A stretch of 64,000 bases of DNA, from NCBI GenBank assembly GCA_951213105.1, contig OX578138.1, positions 96,563,114 to 96,627,113 of the forward strand, read 5' to 3'. Origin of the DNA: Amaurobius ferox. Taxonomy: Eukaryota > Arthropoda > Arachnida > Araneae > Amaurobiidae. This document shows positions 42,455-54,779 of the stretch, in pieces. Position 1 is the stretch's first letter, and each line of letters starts with the position of its first letter. A model generated the notes under the pieces. It was given only the letters and a program-made list of their open reading frames with translations. It had not been told where the DNA came from and did no database searches. The translations under genes and the position numbers were made by a program.

Positions 42455-45190
42455 AGTTAATTTACTTGATAATTTTTTTGAATTTTACTTTACATATTTA
42501 CTTTCTGAAATCCATACTTAAAAATATTTTGATTTGAATTTAAGAATTTTATTTTGAAAACGTAATGATTAACTATAAAAATAAACTTTGGATTTCATTT
42601 AATTAGGAGTTGCACATTTAAATTTTTTGTTTGCACTTAATAAATTGACATTGAGAATTGGTGCAAAAGTGAAATAACATTGAGAAAAAGATTTTTTCTT
42701 TGAATGATTGAATTTCGTCCTTGACTTCAAATAACTTTATAACATCTTTGGCAGGCAACTTAAACTTAAATTTTAAAGAAATATATTGAATTTAAGAATA
42801 ATTTAGTGAAATTAAATGAAAATTAGTGAATTTTGAGATGACACTTATTTATTTACAAATGTTTGAAATTCTGAAAAATTGATACTTTGATGATTTGTTA
42901 TTTACAAATATTTTTAAAATGTTGATAGTAATTAGAAATTATAAATTGATTTAAGAAAATTTGAAATTTTGATCTGTGGTCTTGATACTTTGATTGGGGA
43001 GTGGCGAAAAATTTGTTTTGAAATTTTAAGATATTTTTACTTGGTGGCAAAGCTAGGTGAACTTCATAAGAATAGATGATAATACATTAAGAATAAATAA
43101 TTACGAAAAATGTGAATTGAAGTTCAGAATTGATTTTCGTGCCCGTGCCAGTAGAGCACTGATGAAATGGAGGCACTTGTTGTTTACGAAAAAAAATATT
43201 TTATTTTCGGTGTGAACCGGTGGTGACAGAAGAAAATTTTTGGGTGTTTTCTCCGTGACTCTGTTGGTTCTCGAAATGTGAGACCAAATTAAATTGCATA
43301 TTGTTGTGTTGTACATAAATTGAAGTAATATAAAAACTGTATTTTTTTTTACATGTGTAGTAGGATGTGGAATTGGTCATCCTTGCTTTAGGCCTTTTTC
43401 GGAACTTTTGCCCTGCAGGTATTGAGTGTTACCCGCATTCTGTTCTTGTAGGTGTGGTAGTTGTGTTGACGGGCACACTGCCTTTCTTCTAAATTTCTTT
43501 AAAATTGCTGACGCCAGTACTAGGAGCTGGTTGTCTTTGTCTGTTGCTTCGGGGATGTTCCAAATTCCATTGAGTGGTATTAAGAGAATGTTTTTTTTTG
43601 GAATGAGAAGTGTATATAAATGTGTTTTGTGGAGTAAGACCTTCCCTTACTGCCACATTTGTTTCTTGTTTTATTTATGTTATATGTTCATATATATCCT
43701 TGTGCTGTTATTAGGAGAAAGAATCTCTTGATAATTATTTGCATATTTAATCGCATATATTATATTTCATATTTAATCTTTTGATGTTAAGAAAAATTTC
43801 TTGACTTATTTATTTAGTGTATATTTTCATGTATTTCTTTTTGCGAGTCACAGGACTTTGGAGAAAATGATGTTTTGAATATTGGAAAATAAATAATCAC
43901 AGTATATTGAGTTTGGTTCTGTCACCCGGTCACTATTGTTGATTACTTGCCACAGTTGTCCACAGTTGATTACATTTGAGAGAAAGAAAAGAAATAAATT
44001 TAATTTCGAAATGAAATTTTTGAAAATGTGGATGTGTTTTTCGACCACTGATCCCCCTTTTCTGCCACATGATCTGGTTGAATAAGTGAAATAAATTAAT
44101 AATGTTTATATTTATGAAATGATTATTTGGAAAAAGTGTCATTAAATTAATAAAAGAATGATTTAAATTTGAATAGTAAATAAGAATTATAATAATAATA
44201 ATGATTTTGAAAATATTGTTGAAAATTAAAATGATAATTAATTAATAATTTAAATTTTTGAATTGAATATTGTATAATATTATGAAATGGTATTATGGTA
44301 AGAATACCTGTGTCATGAATGTTGCCTGCTCGCTGCCTCTTTGTAAGAGGAAAAGAAAATACTTTTGTGTCAAATGGACACTTTTTGATTGTCAATGGAT
44401 GTTTGTTCGCCACTGGACCAGGTTGGTATAAAATTTATTTGTCTTGGTATGGTCACTTTAATTAAATCTGTTTTATATTTATATTGTTATTTAAAAATAG
44501 TTATTGATAAATTCTGTGTCTATCTAGACAAGCCTTGAGCCACAAACTTGCTGCTGTATATAATTGAAAAGAAAATTTTGTGTGGTCATTAAATTTTATT
44601 GCAATAGATTGAAGATGATAAAACTTAATATTATAATTGATGAATGTTATGCTGACCACTTGTAAATAATTGCTGGAAATTTAATTATTTAAAGTATGTG
44701 AAATAATATTTGATATTTAAAAGCAGATAACTGAAAATAGTTTATTAATTGAAAATTTTAATTGAAAAATTTATTTTAACTTAGTGCTGACTTGAGGGTT
44801 CATTTTGTAAATATTTAATTGAAATCTTGAATTTATTTGGAAACTTTGAATTTAATTGAAAATTAGAATTTTATTGAAATTTTAATGTAATCACTTAATA
44901 TTTTTGGAAATTCACATAATGTGGAACTTTTGTGAAGGGCTTGTATTCATTAGGATTGGACTCGTTTGCAGTCACTTTTAGGCTACTTTTGGCTCTGGTT
45001 CTTCGACATGCGCCCATGTGGGATGGTGTTCGTGTCAAGAGCCCTTGATGTAGTTTTGGCCGACTGCATCTTCTCAAAATTTTTGCTGAAATTTTTTCTT
45101 GAAGGTACGTTCGACTTCAAGGAGCCTGATGTCTACTTGCTTCTGCTGGTGTGGATGAAAAAAATCCTCCTTTGTCGAATTTTTTTTCCC

Positions 45191-45204
45191 GGAGGGCGGG
45201 GGAG
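45191..45204 (+). promoter_or_regulatory. Polypurine tract
   Basis: GGAGGGCGGGGGAG, purine except one C, ends one base before the 3' LTR (TGTCG at 45206). It is the expected plus-strand primer for LTR retrotransposon replication. Confidence 0.8.
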
Positions 45205-45205
45205 T

Positions 45206-46700
45206 TGTCGTGACGGCATTCGTCACTCCTTTGTAAATTACATAACTTCTGTATTTTTAATCTGTGTCATGGAACCCTCAGGTCATTATATATTTTATTA
45301 TCGTATTGTATCTGATTCTGTGCAGAACTGTGGCCATTTTTATTTCGTTATATAATTCTCGCACACTCTGGGAATGACGCCTGTTAGTCTGGCTTGCTGG
45401 CGGAGACAGATGTCTCCTTGTCGTCACGCGGCAGATACGCGTGCCTTTGGAATCGTCCGTTGTGAGGCGGAACTGTGGATGATTTTGAATTGGAAGTAAT
45501 TTTCGATTGGAGGAAAGGAGAAGTTGTGAGCCCAAGTGATTTTTCTATTGGACGGGTTCTGGATCCATCTGGAATGTATATAAGCTGTGTGAATTGTAAC
45601 TCGGGGCTCTCTCCCTGGAAACATCTTCGAACTCACGTCGACGCGGGACTTAGCCCTCAGGCGGAGTTACCGTGTTGTGAGGGTCGGGAGAGATGCCACT
45701 CGTCACTGCTGTTACCACCGCCACTGCTGTTACCGTCGCCACTGCTGAGATCTGATGATGCCTTGCCCTCGCCGACCGTCGACCGCCGTGTAGGCGTTAG
45801 GGATGATGCCTCGTCTTGCTTGGTCGAGCACCGGGACCAGAGAAAGCAAATATGAAGCTGTTCCTTCGGCTGACCTGATCCGGCACCTTGCCGGAAACTG
45901 CGGTTCGGCCGTTCCTGCTGGAGCGGGGAAATGTTTGCCCCGAGGGAAACTATCAGTGGATGTCTGTGCTCTATCTGCCATGAGTCCTTCCAAGAATATT
46001 TTGAGGTAAGACTTGTACGCTTAGACCTGCCGATGGGCAGTCGTCTGGACATGTGCATCGACCACTGCAGAACATTTTATCCTTAGGATCTTCTGCCAGC
46101 ATTATTTATATAAATTCTACCTACTGCCTCTTTCTTCATATTGAAGCATTACCTATGCCATTGTAATTTAAATGAAATTAAATACTGTTTGAAATACGGT
46201 TAATACTTAAGCCTTTAACGTTCCCCGGGTGTGTGCATTCTCTCTGACCATACCTTATTTTGATAAATTAGAATATATGAAATTTATATGAAATTACTTG
46301 ATTATTGAATTATTATTAAGGTTCCGGCAAAGAGCCGATGATTTTTGGTAAAGAGAGGTCCAGTGGTTAAATTAGTAAATCTGTAATTGTATTGATATGC
46401 AACTCCACTTCTTGAATAATTAATAAATATTGGATTTGAATTAGAATTGTGTTTTTATTTGAGTTGTAGTTGAATTGCATTTAAGTGTTTTCAGCTTCTG
46501 GAGGAATCTTGAAGGTAAAGGTAATTCCTTGGTATTTGTTGGGTTTCTTTCACAGGTCATCATTTGGAAATTCTTCCATCTGACGGGAGCGGTGTTTCGA
46601 ACCTGGGTATTTCTGTAAATTTGGAGAGTTAGACTCTCGGTCTGCCGTGTCTGGCCGGTATCCGTGGTGACTTTAGAAGCCCCCGGAACCAGCTATGACA
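45206..46700 (+). repeat. 3' LTR (1495 bp)
   Basis: An intact LTR, TGTCGTGACGG to GCTATGACA, followed by GCTG (46701-46704), the target duplication. It gives the uninterrupted version of the Jockey target, GTAACTCGGGGCTCTCTCCC at ~45596-45615, and has its own TATATAAG at 45577-45584. Confidence 0.95.
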
Positions 46701-46704
46701 GCTG

Positions 46705-46990
46705 CACGTCGAAATACGATACTTCTACAATAGAAAGCTCTGTAACTAAATATCGTTATGAGTAGTTACACAAGGCTCCTATATATACAACCTGGTGCAA
46801 CAGCGGCCACCTTGACCCCACAGTTGAAACTATAGCTGTAGATAGCGAAAGTATGAATACGATAGTTCTACAATAGAAAGCTATATAACTAAGTATATCT
46901 ATGAACTGTTACACAAGTCCCTAAATATTCAGCCTGGCGTAACAGCTGCCATCTTGACTCCCAGTTGAAGGAGTGGCTGGCTGTATATGG
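46705..46990. repeat. Two further units of the ~140-bp repeat
   Basis: AATACGATA begins at ~46713 and ~46856. Each unit has CTACAATAGAAAGCT, TAACTAA, GTTACACAAG, a CAGC-GCCA block and a CAGTTGAA-type block. They are the right-hand continuation of the repeat at 27551-28315. Confidence 0.75.
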
Positions 46991-49419
46991 CTAAAAGAAG
47001 ATTACTTACTCGTCTTTTTATCGGTATCTCATGAAAATCAAAACATTCTAGATTACTTTCATGACTATTTAGTTCTATGTTTTAAAAGCAAAACCACCAT
47101 TTTTTTCAGCTAAATTGCGTTTCAAAGAACACGCGAACGGCAATGAAATAACACAGGCAGACGATAGCTAGCTGGACCGGTACGAATCAAATTGGCGGTT
47201 TCGTCAATCTGTATATTTAATAGCTATAGTTGCGCAGATTATTAAACAATCAAAATGCTGAATTTAACTTATTTATACACCAATTTATTTTTTAAACTCA
47301 TATTTCTGCACTTATTACTTATGAAGCAGATAGTTTTGAAAAATACATCTTATACATTAACATCCAGATTTCTAATTTTGTAGTTATCTCAGGAATATTC
47401 CACGTCTGAACTATTTTAATATCGCGAAAGCAATATGTATTTTTAATGAAACGTTAAAGGGCTGGCGGAAAACCCTCCAGTAACGAATTATTATTAAAAT
47501 TTCTGTCAAAAGTCTTTCATATTGAGCGTTTCTGCTGCTATGTTTAGTGTTCTCGTATCAAATTTAATTCCACATTGAATAGATTTGAAAATCATTTTAA
47601 AGAGATTTAAGTTTCTTTTGCTACTATCATTTAATTTGCTAACTTGTAACTGCAGAAAATAAAATGAAACATTCTTGATTTTCGTGTAAAATGGATTTTT
47701 CTCTCTTCCTGATCGCATTAAATATTATTTGATTCCTTTAAATACATTTTTATTTTTAATAGAAATTAATTATCCCCCTGCTAATAGATTAAAGCATAAT
47801 CCATTTGCGAAATAAACAGAGGCTGTTTAAATACATTTTTAGAACAATTTTATTGCAAAAAATAACATTTAAATTAATTTAAAAACAAATTCTGACAACA
47901 GCTCATTTAATAAAATCCAGATTATCGTTTGTTGTACTTAAATTTTGTTCAATTTAAAAATGGCGCATGTAAACGAACTTTGGGTTTGAGAATATGTTTT
48001 TACTCTTATCGATGAGAAATACTCTTATTCTGTAATTAAAGAAATGCTGAAAAAACCATAGAATTCGCATTTCTAAACGCAAAATAAGCAGTATTAGTGA
48101 TAATAAAGGGAAAAAGAGTTAAGCATTGTTTCTAACTGGAAAATGAACAACGGATGAATAGCCAAAGAAGGTGCGTGCATAAGTTCAAAATTAAAGTATA
48201 TTGTAGGGAAAGAAAATCCACTGACTCAAAGAACAATTGTAGTGTCATTAAATACCTTGGTATCGACTGTAAACAAGATAATAAGTAAAGATATGAATCT
48301 CAAGTTTTAAAAATACATACTTCTCATAACCTTTTGCCTAGACATGTGACTAAACACAGAACATACTGAAGAATTCTATCTAAAAATCATTTAGCAGGTG
48401 ACTGGAAATATACGGGAAAATTAATGAAGCATGGATCTATTTAAATGAACTTTAGCAACAAAGTAGTTTCAGTACAGGATTCATGACTATTGCTGACCTT
48501 TCGTACAACGGTAGATTAAAGTTAAGGAAAGTCGAAAATTGCCAAAATCAATTTATCACATTACTAAAATAATATTTTAAATAATTTCCTTTATTTAAAG
48601 AGGAAATACCATTCCTTTATCCAGGCATACATCAAAATCTACAGCTAAATTTCTTGCTGCAGATTTCATGCTGTAGATTTCTTGCTATAGATTTCTTGCT
48701 GTAGATTTCTTGCTGTGGAAAATATGACAAAAGATACAGATATTGAAGCTATACATTTTGCTCATAATACTTCCACGTTTCTACACTTGTCACTAACGAA
48801 ATATTGGGCTTTTGGATTGTTAAAATTATAACTTTCTAAACGCAGACCAAAGACAATGGAATGGACTTTGGAATGGACTATGGAAAACTGGACTGGCAAA
48901 ATGGACTATGGGAAACAGCGAAAGAGTATATGAATAAAATACTACTCATAACTCTAAGGACAGTTCTCTTTTCTTGAAATACTAGAACTGGAATAATAAT
49001 CTAGAGAAAGGGAATCAGACAGAAAATTTTAGAAATAAATATTATTACTTCAACCATTAATTACATTACTGTACATTTGTTCTAACATTGTGTAAACAAC
49101 CTCCATATTTATGGTATTTTTGACACAATAAGTTAAATATTAAACAAGAAAAAAAATTACATATTATATATTAAAATACTAGCTGCTTTAGACCTGAAGA
49201 AGTTTAGACGTTTAGAAGTCGTGTATTTCGATTCTGGTAAAATTCGATGATCTGGATATTTGTAGTTTCACCAATGTCAGGATTTTTAAATCAATTACGT
49301 CTTCAGAATACGAAAAAAAGTAATGTTTCTCCACATAATTTTTTTTTATAAATTCACTACAAATAGATTTAAAAAATGCTACGGATTCCGATGCAGTTTA
49401 TACAAAAACCATTTTTAAC
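46991..49419. other. No gene recognised; short tandem repeat at 48650-48716
   Basis: AT-rich sequence. The stretch at ~47340-47560 resembles 27110-27290 (ATATGTATTTTTAA-GAAAC-TTAA), so both sides of the LTR nest may belong to one old repeat. Four copies of a 17-bp unit (GTAGATTTCTTGCT) lie at ~48650-48716. The 70-residue frame at 47506-47718 has no domain. Confidence 0.45.
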
Positions 49420-51900
49420 ATTTTACAACATAGTTGAATAGTTGAAAAGTGTTTATGGCTTTGTTCATTCTGTCTATCTGTTTGTCTGTCTGCTCGCACG
49501 ATAACTGCTGTAAAAATGACTTTATGAGAATGAAATGTTGGTATGTTGTTCAGACGGTCTGTGGAACATACAGGAATGTAAATGAATAATATCACCTAAT
49601 TTGTTTAGGATTGAACCCGGGTTGTAAAAATAAAATAGATTAAATCCTATGGGACCTAAGTTTTCAAACATATTTTAAGTAAAATTAAAATTGACAAATT
49701 GCTTCGAAAATTTTAGGGAATATTCAAATTATCTCATAAAAAATGTAAAAAAATATTTCAGGATAATATGTTCGGAAGTTTTTTAAATAAAAATAATTAA
49801 AATAATAATTACACCCGTCTAATATGAAGAAATCACTTGACCCACTTCAAAATAAAATATGGCATCCATCTTTTTTTCCCAGAGTAAAAATTGTGATTTT
49901 AAAGGTTCTTTTAAATTTATATTTAACTAGCAGCATACCCGTTCTTCGTACGGAGTATATAATATAAAGAAACGTATAATTCTCAATCATATGCAAATTA
50001 TGTTAAAATATTAAATTTACTGCTCCTAATGAGAAGTTTAAGAATATCTGTTCTGACTATGCAAGATTATCTTCACGGGCAGATCTGAAGAATAAAACAT
50101 CCTGGTTTATATAAGCAAATTTACAAAAAATATGGAATTGAATCAATATAAGCAACCCCGAACTACTTATATTGATAATAAAATCAGAAAATATCAATAA
50201 TCTCCGTACTATTTATACCAGAAGGTCGTAATTGATTCCAATATATGCCAATATATGTCAAGACATATGCCAATATATATCAAAACATATGCCAATATTT
50301 ATCAAAACATATGCCAATATACCTGAACTACATATATTCTCGTAGATTAGATGATATACCCGTGTATTTGTAGAAGATTACTCGTACAACGTACAATATA
50401 TGAGTTTAAACAATTTTTGTTGTAATAAAACAATTCCATAATAACTTGAAAATATCAATAATCCCTGAATCAATAATCCCCGAAAATATCAATAATAATA
50501 ACGTTTAAACCTGAATACCGTAATTGATATTATCCAGTCAAAAATTCTATAAGAAAAATCAAATCGTTCTTTTCTAAAATATATTTTTATATCAATTTAT
50601 TTATTATTCAAATCGAAAAAATAATAATTAAATTTAACAGACAGATTTAATTTAATTGCGTTTCTGAGCAACATGATATAAAATAGAATCTTCCTCATGA
50701 ACTGCGAAATTAAATAACCGTTTTGATTTCTTTATACTTTTCATTGTTCAGTAAAAGCTTGTGAAAAGTAAACCATGGAGATAGATTTCCCATTTAAATC
50801 AAATTTCAAGCAATCACGTTTTCAGAAAGTGACTAATTGGCGCAAAAAATATCCCATCAAACTCAGAGGTACAGTTTTAATTCACTTTCAAACGATTTTC
50901 AAGCTTTTCGTTTGGATAAACCACGGAGTTAGAGAGTAGAACTCCTAGGAAAAAGTTTCGTTTTTCATTAAGATCTCGAGAACCCCTGGTCTTAGATACT
51001 TGGAACTTAGGCTAAAATTATGGTGGGCTATTTTAAGGCTATCCGCCCTGATGATGAGACAAACGCTCCACGGGCTTTTCCCGTGATGATGAGACAGACG
51101 AATTTTTTTTTTAATATCTCGAGAACCACTGATCGTAGAAACTCCAAACATGGACTAAATTTTAAGTGGGACAATTTTCAGGATATCCATAAAATTTCAT
51201 CAAATTCGGTATAGCCGTTCTCCCGTGATGACGGGGCAAACAGACAAACAGACAGACAGACAGACAGATTTTCAATTTTATTTATATAAATGTCGAGTCC
51301 GTCCTAAAACCGCTCTATTTTTGCCTCTTTTACGTACATCTATATTCGGCGATAACGCTATTATAATATTTTTGAGTTTAAATGATCATCAAATTTTGAT
51401 TATTTCTACAACGAAGCCTAATTTTAACGGATTCAGATTGTAAACAAGAAATTGTAAAAATGAGTTGTATAAGAAATGCCGAATTTTTTTCACGCAAAAT
51501 TATTTAGCATATAAAAGTGATATGAATGGAATATTCGTTGCTTTTACATAGAGAGCCAGACGATTTATATTTCGATTATGTCATTTGATTAAAGTTGATT
51601 TTTTTCGATGAAGATTTAAGTTTTCAAGTAAAATAAATTATTGTAGTTCTGCATTAATTAAAAAAATACCACCGCTGAATGTATCGAGTTTTAGAGATGT
51701 TTAAACAAAATTGCATTTCAGTAGGAAAGTATTTCTTAATAAATGCTTAAGCTTGATTGGTCTTTTTTATTCTTTAATCTGGTGTTAAGACTAAACCATA
51801 CAAAAATTTATCTAATCGCTATAAACGGTTTTGTATGAAAATCTTCAAAATTATTCTATATCTAGCTTCCACTATTATCAACCAAATCGATCCTATTAAG
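49420..51900 (-). repeat. Minus-strand copy of the (GACA)n-tailed old repeat, interrupted
   Basis: It matches 24400-25635 in reverse. CAACTTTGTTGTAAA-like ends and the (CAGA)n tract lie at 49430-49495, and the inner part resumes at 51294-51900. The break at 49929-51293 is absent from the copy at ~25.1 kb, so it marks a later insertion. Confidence 0.55.
49929..51293 (+). mobile_element. ~1.37 kb element of unknown class inside the old repeat
   Basis: The left end is CTAGCAGCATACCCGTTCTT and the right end is a (CAGA)n tract at 51240-51268 followed by TTTTCAATTTTATTTATATA. Ends are set by comparison with the empty site at ~25115-25135. Two repeats around CCCGTGATGATGAGACA/ CCCGTGATGACGGGGCAAAC lie at 51079 and 51221. 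A CTAGCAG-type start with a microsatellite-plus-TTTATATA end is common among non-autonomous elements of insects. There is no coding capacity. Confidence 0.55.
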
Positions 51901-53454
51901 TTTGGTATTTCATCAGTAAAACGCATTTTAGATACAGTTGAATGATCAATATTTCTTTTGAACTTTTGGTTCCCAATAAAGCATCATTAAGACGCCGAAT
52001 ATTCTAACACACTGATATCATAAAAAAATATCTACATTCATCCTTTCTCAATTCATTCTTTTGATAACAGCATTATCCTAGATGTCTTATAAACATTTTT
52101 AGAAAGAATACTTCGTTCTAAATTATTCCAGACCAAAAGTTAGGACTCAAAATAACATTTTCTCTACGAAGAATGCAGTGTACAAAATATTTTCCCAAAT
52201 TTATGCTGAGTTTTGGAAAGTTTCAACTCATTTATTTGTTGCTAAGTGTGCTTTCAGATCAGATTTATGATTAAAACTCAGAAAAGGCTTATCACAATGT
52301 ATTCGTTTGAATACATAAAGCTATTATGAGTGACTTTATGTTCAAAAGCTTTGCTCGTTCCTGGTAAAATAATGCGCAAAATAATTTCAGAACACTTGAA
52401 TTTGTTTATATTTTATACAGCCAACAGCATTACTCTCGAAGCATTTTAAAACAAAGTATAAAGTCAAGTTATTTTTAAAATAAAATAAATATATTGATAA
52501 AACATTTATGTTGGCAACACATGACTTTCGCTACATAATGCAGTGAATTTTCCTCTTTCACAGCGTAGGTATATAAGGTCCACAGAACAAAAATTTTGAG
52601 ACTGATTTAACAACACGTAAATTGAAATTGTGAGCTTTTGTTAACTCACAATGTAAAGAACCTTACTCGTTATTCAGATATTTGTGAAGAAATTGACACA
52701 ACTAAGACTTCGGTATCAACTAAAATTAGCCATATGAACCAGACAAGCACACACATACTGTGGATTTATATTTAACACCTTTACTATAAATGATCCAGAG
52801 CCGGGCTGAAGAAACAAGAATGTATGTATACAGAAACAGACATATGATTGCACAAGCCCTTTCAGTGATAAATTTAAATACTTAAACAGCACGGCAGAGT
52901 ACGGAACTTGGTGATACTATTGAATAATTATTAGAGAGTTTTTATTTTATTTATTTATTTAAAAGAATGCAATCTGCAGAACAATGTCCCAGTAACAGCG
53001 TGCAAGATAAGATACAATACAAAATTATACAGATTAAAATATAATAAAATGCATTAAAATGCAAACTACTGACAACAAATGATTTTTAAAGCACTCGCAT
53101 AGGAATAAATACTTCAAAATATAAAATATTTACAACATATGATTTTTAAAAGCCATTTCCGATGAATAAAAAACATCAATATTATCAAGGAAGCTGTTGC
53201 AAAGTTCAGATGAATTATTAATCGCACAATAATAAAAAACATTTGTACTAAAATTCCGTTCAGCAAAGAAACTCATGCTCCTGGTAGAATACTGGGGAAC
53301 ATGAAACCCGATCCCACCCCCAGACAAGGAAACAATCAATTCTGTTATGGAACGGATTCATGAAGAATGAAAAAAAAATGAATTCCCTTCTGTTCTGTAA
53401 GCTTTTAATATTAAACATACCACAAAGAAAAGTAGTAGATAAGATATAACAAAA
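51901..53454. other. No gene; one isolated TCTGATG-like head
   Basis: A diverged left end (TGTTGGCAACACATGACTTT) lies at ~52508-52590 with no body after it. A minus-strand frame at 53130-53339 shows no domain. Otherwise AT-rich. Confidence 0.45.
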
Positions 53455-54398
53455 ATTTGATGTGGGCAACACATGACTTTCCTTATATAATGAAATGAAT
53501 TTACTACTTTTACAGCTAAAAAAAATGTTATCCTTATAGTAGATACTTATATTCTTTCCAAGATATTGAATTTTCTTCAACTAGTCGTCATTTTCGTTGA
53601 TTTAGCGTCATTTTTATCAATTTGGCGAGATTTTTGTTAATTTGGCAACAATTAAAAATGTCGCCAAGACATTTCGCCAAATTAGTCGCCAAAATCCCTC
53701 CAAGCGTTATGGACGGCAAAATAAGTTATTCTTACATCAGATAAATGACTATTGGCGTTCAAATACAAAAGTATTACTCAAAGTATATTTTTTATGAATG
53801 GAACGAGCTAGATCCATGAGAATGATGTCACCCAATGTATCGCATGGTATTACATATGAAAAGTGAACATGTTTCTCAATAGGAAATATTTTTTTTTATT
53901 TTATATAACTTTTTACTAATTTGTTTGAAAAATGTGCAATATCTCAAGAACGTTTCATGTTAACGTTCTAAAATTTATGTCAATCGTTTTCTAATAAAAA
54001 ATTCCATATGAAATGTCCATTTGTGTAACTTTATTAGCGGTTTTGATTTTTTGACGATTTTTTCCAAATTTTACTCGAAAATTTAGGGTGGTTCTGAACA
54101 TTCGATTGCGTATAAAAACAATAGGCTTCCAGTGTTTACTGATTGTGATTTTTGTACCAAACTTCGTTCGAATCGGTCCATTCATTCGTCAGTTATCGTC
54201 TCCACAGACTCACTGACACGCACACACACACACACACACATACTTTCACACACACACACACACACACACACATCACTTCAAAAATGTTTGATTCGTGATC
54301 AGAGATGCTTGATACGTGCTCTCCAGTCGAAAACTCGAATTCGAATTTTCGACCCCGTCACAATACTTTCCTTATACATTATGTATATAAGGAAAGTA
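53455..54398 (+). mobile_element. TCTGATG element, full-length copy
   Basis: The left end is at 53455 (ATTTGATGTGGGCAACACAT). The centre lacks part of the dyad (GTCGCCAAGACATTTC). Two (AC)n tracts are at 54221-54240 and 54252-54271. The 28-bp near-palindrome is at 54326-54353 and the 33-bp terminal hairpin at 54365-54397. This is the best copy for describing the right end. Confidence 0.82.
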
Positions 54399-54779
54399 AA
54401 AACTACCCTTAGTTAACAAAATACAAGCTGGATATTCTTACCACTTTCAACAGAAGACGTCGGTAGCCGTCAGAAGGGAACTCTAGTGGTATATAACATT
54501 TTATTCTCAGTTACAAATCTCAGCCAGTGCCACTCATCGCTGATCGGTCTCACACCCAGACTGGGGATTCAAAATGTTTACTCTTCTGACAACGAATTGT
54601 GCGAATGCCAAGACGAAAACGCATACCCCACCCCACCCCCACACATACACACCACCACCACCACCCATTCTACTCACAAACCGATACTTATCCTGTTATA
54701 ACACTGGGATCGCAGAAGCTTATTAGAGCAGATCTGAATTGATCTGCAGAACCAAATCAATAAGAAATTGTTAACTCAA

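Larger units (their letters stand above)
38501..45205 (+). other. Non-coding 6.7 kb interior of the LTR element
   Basis: No frame exceeds ~130 residues and none shows gag, protease, RT, RNase H or integrase motifs. The plus strand is strikingly poor in C and rich in A, T and G. It holds repeated loosely similar modules: GAGCTC...TTGAGC stem-like pairs followed by A runs near 39030-39075 and 39825-39870; further A runs at 38740, 39466, 39807, 41281, 41622 and 42081; and an isolated run of 17 C at 41778-41794. This fits a LARD, in which the interior serves as structured RNA packaged by another element's proteins. Confidence 0.75.
28316..46700 (+). mobile_element. LTR retrotransposon, LARD-like, with two nested Jockey elements
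   Basis: Two ~1.5 kb LTRs start TGTCGTGACGG and end GCTATGACA, flanked by the 4-bp target duplication GCTG (28312-28315 and 46701-46704). The 5' LTR is split into 28316-28731 and 37409-38500 by nested Jockey elements. Without them the element is ~9.7 kb. The LTRs differ by a 16-bp and a 3-bp indel and only about two substitutions that I noticed, so the insertion is young. A primer-binding-site candidate and a polypurine tract are present, but the 6.7 kb interior has no gag, protease, RT or integrase motif. The 4-bp duplication fits a Gypsy-type integrase acting in trans. Confidence 0.9.

Noticed and set aside
38920..45355. Short frames (60-129 residues) in the LTR element interior
   Set aside because: AT-rich, low-complexity, on both strands, with no RT, protease, integrase or zinc-knuckle motif.
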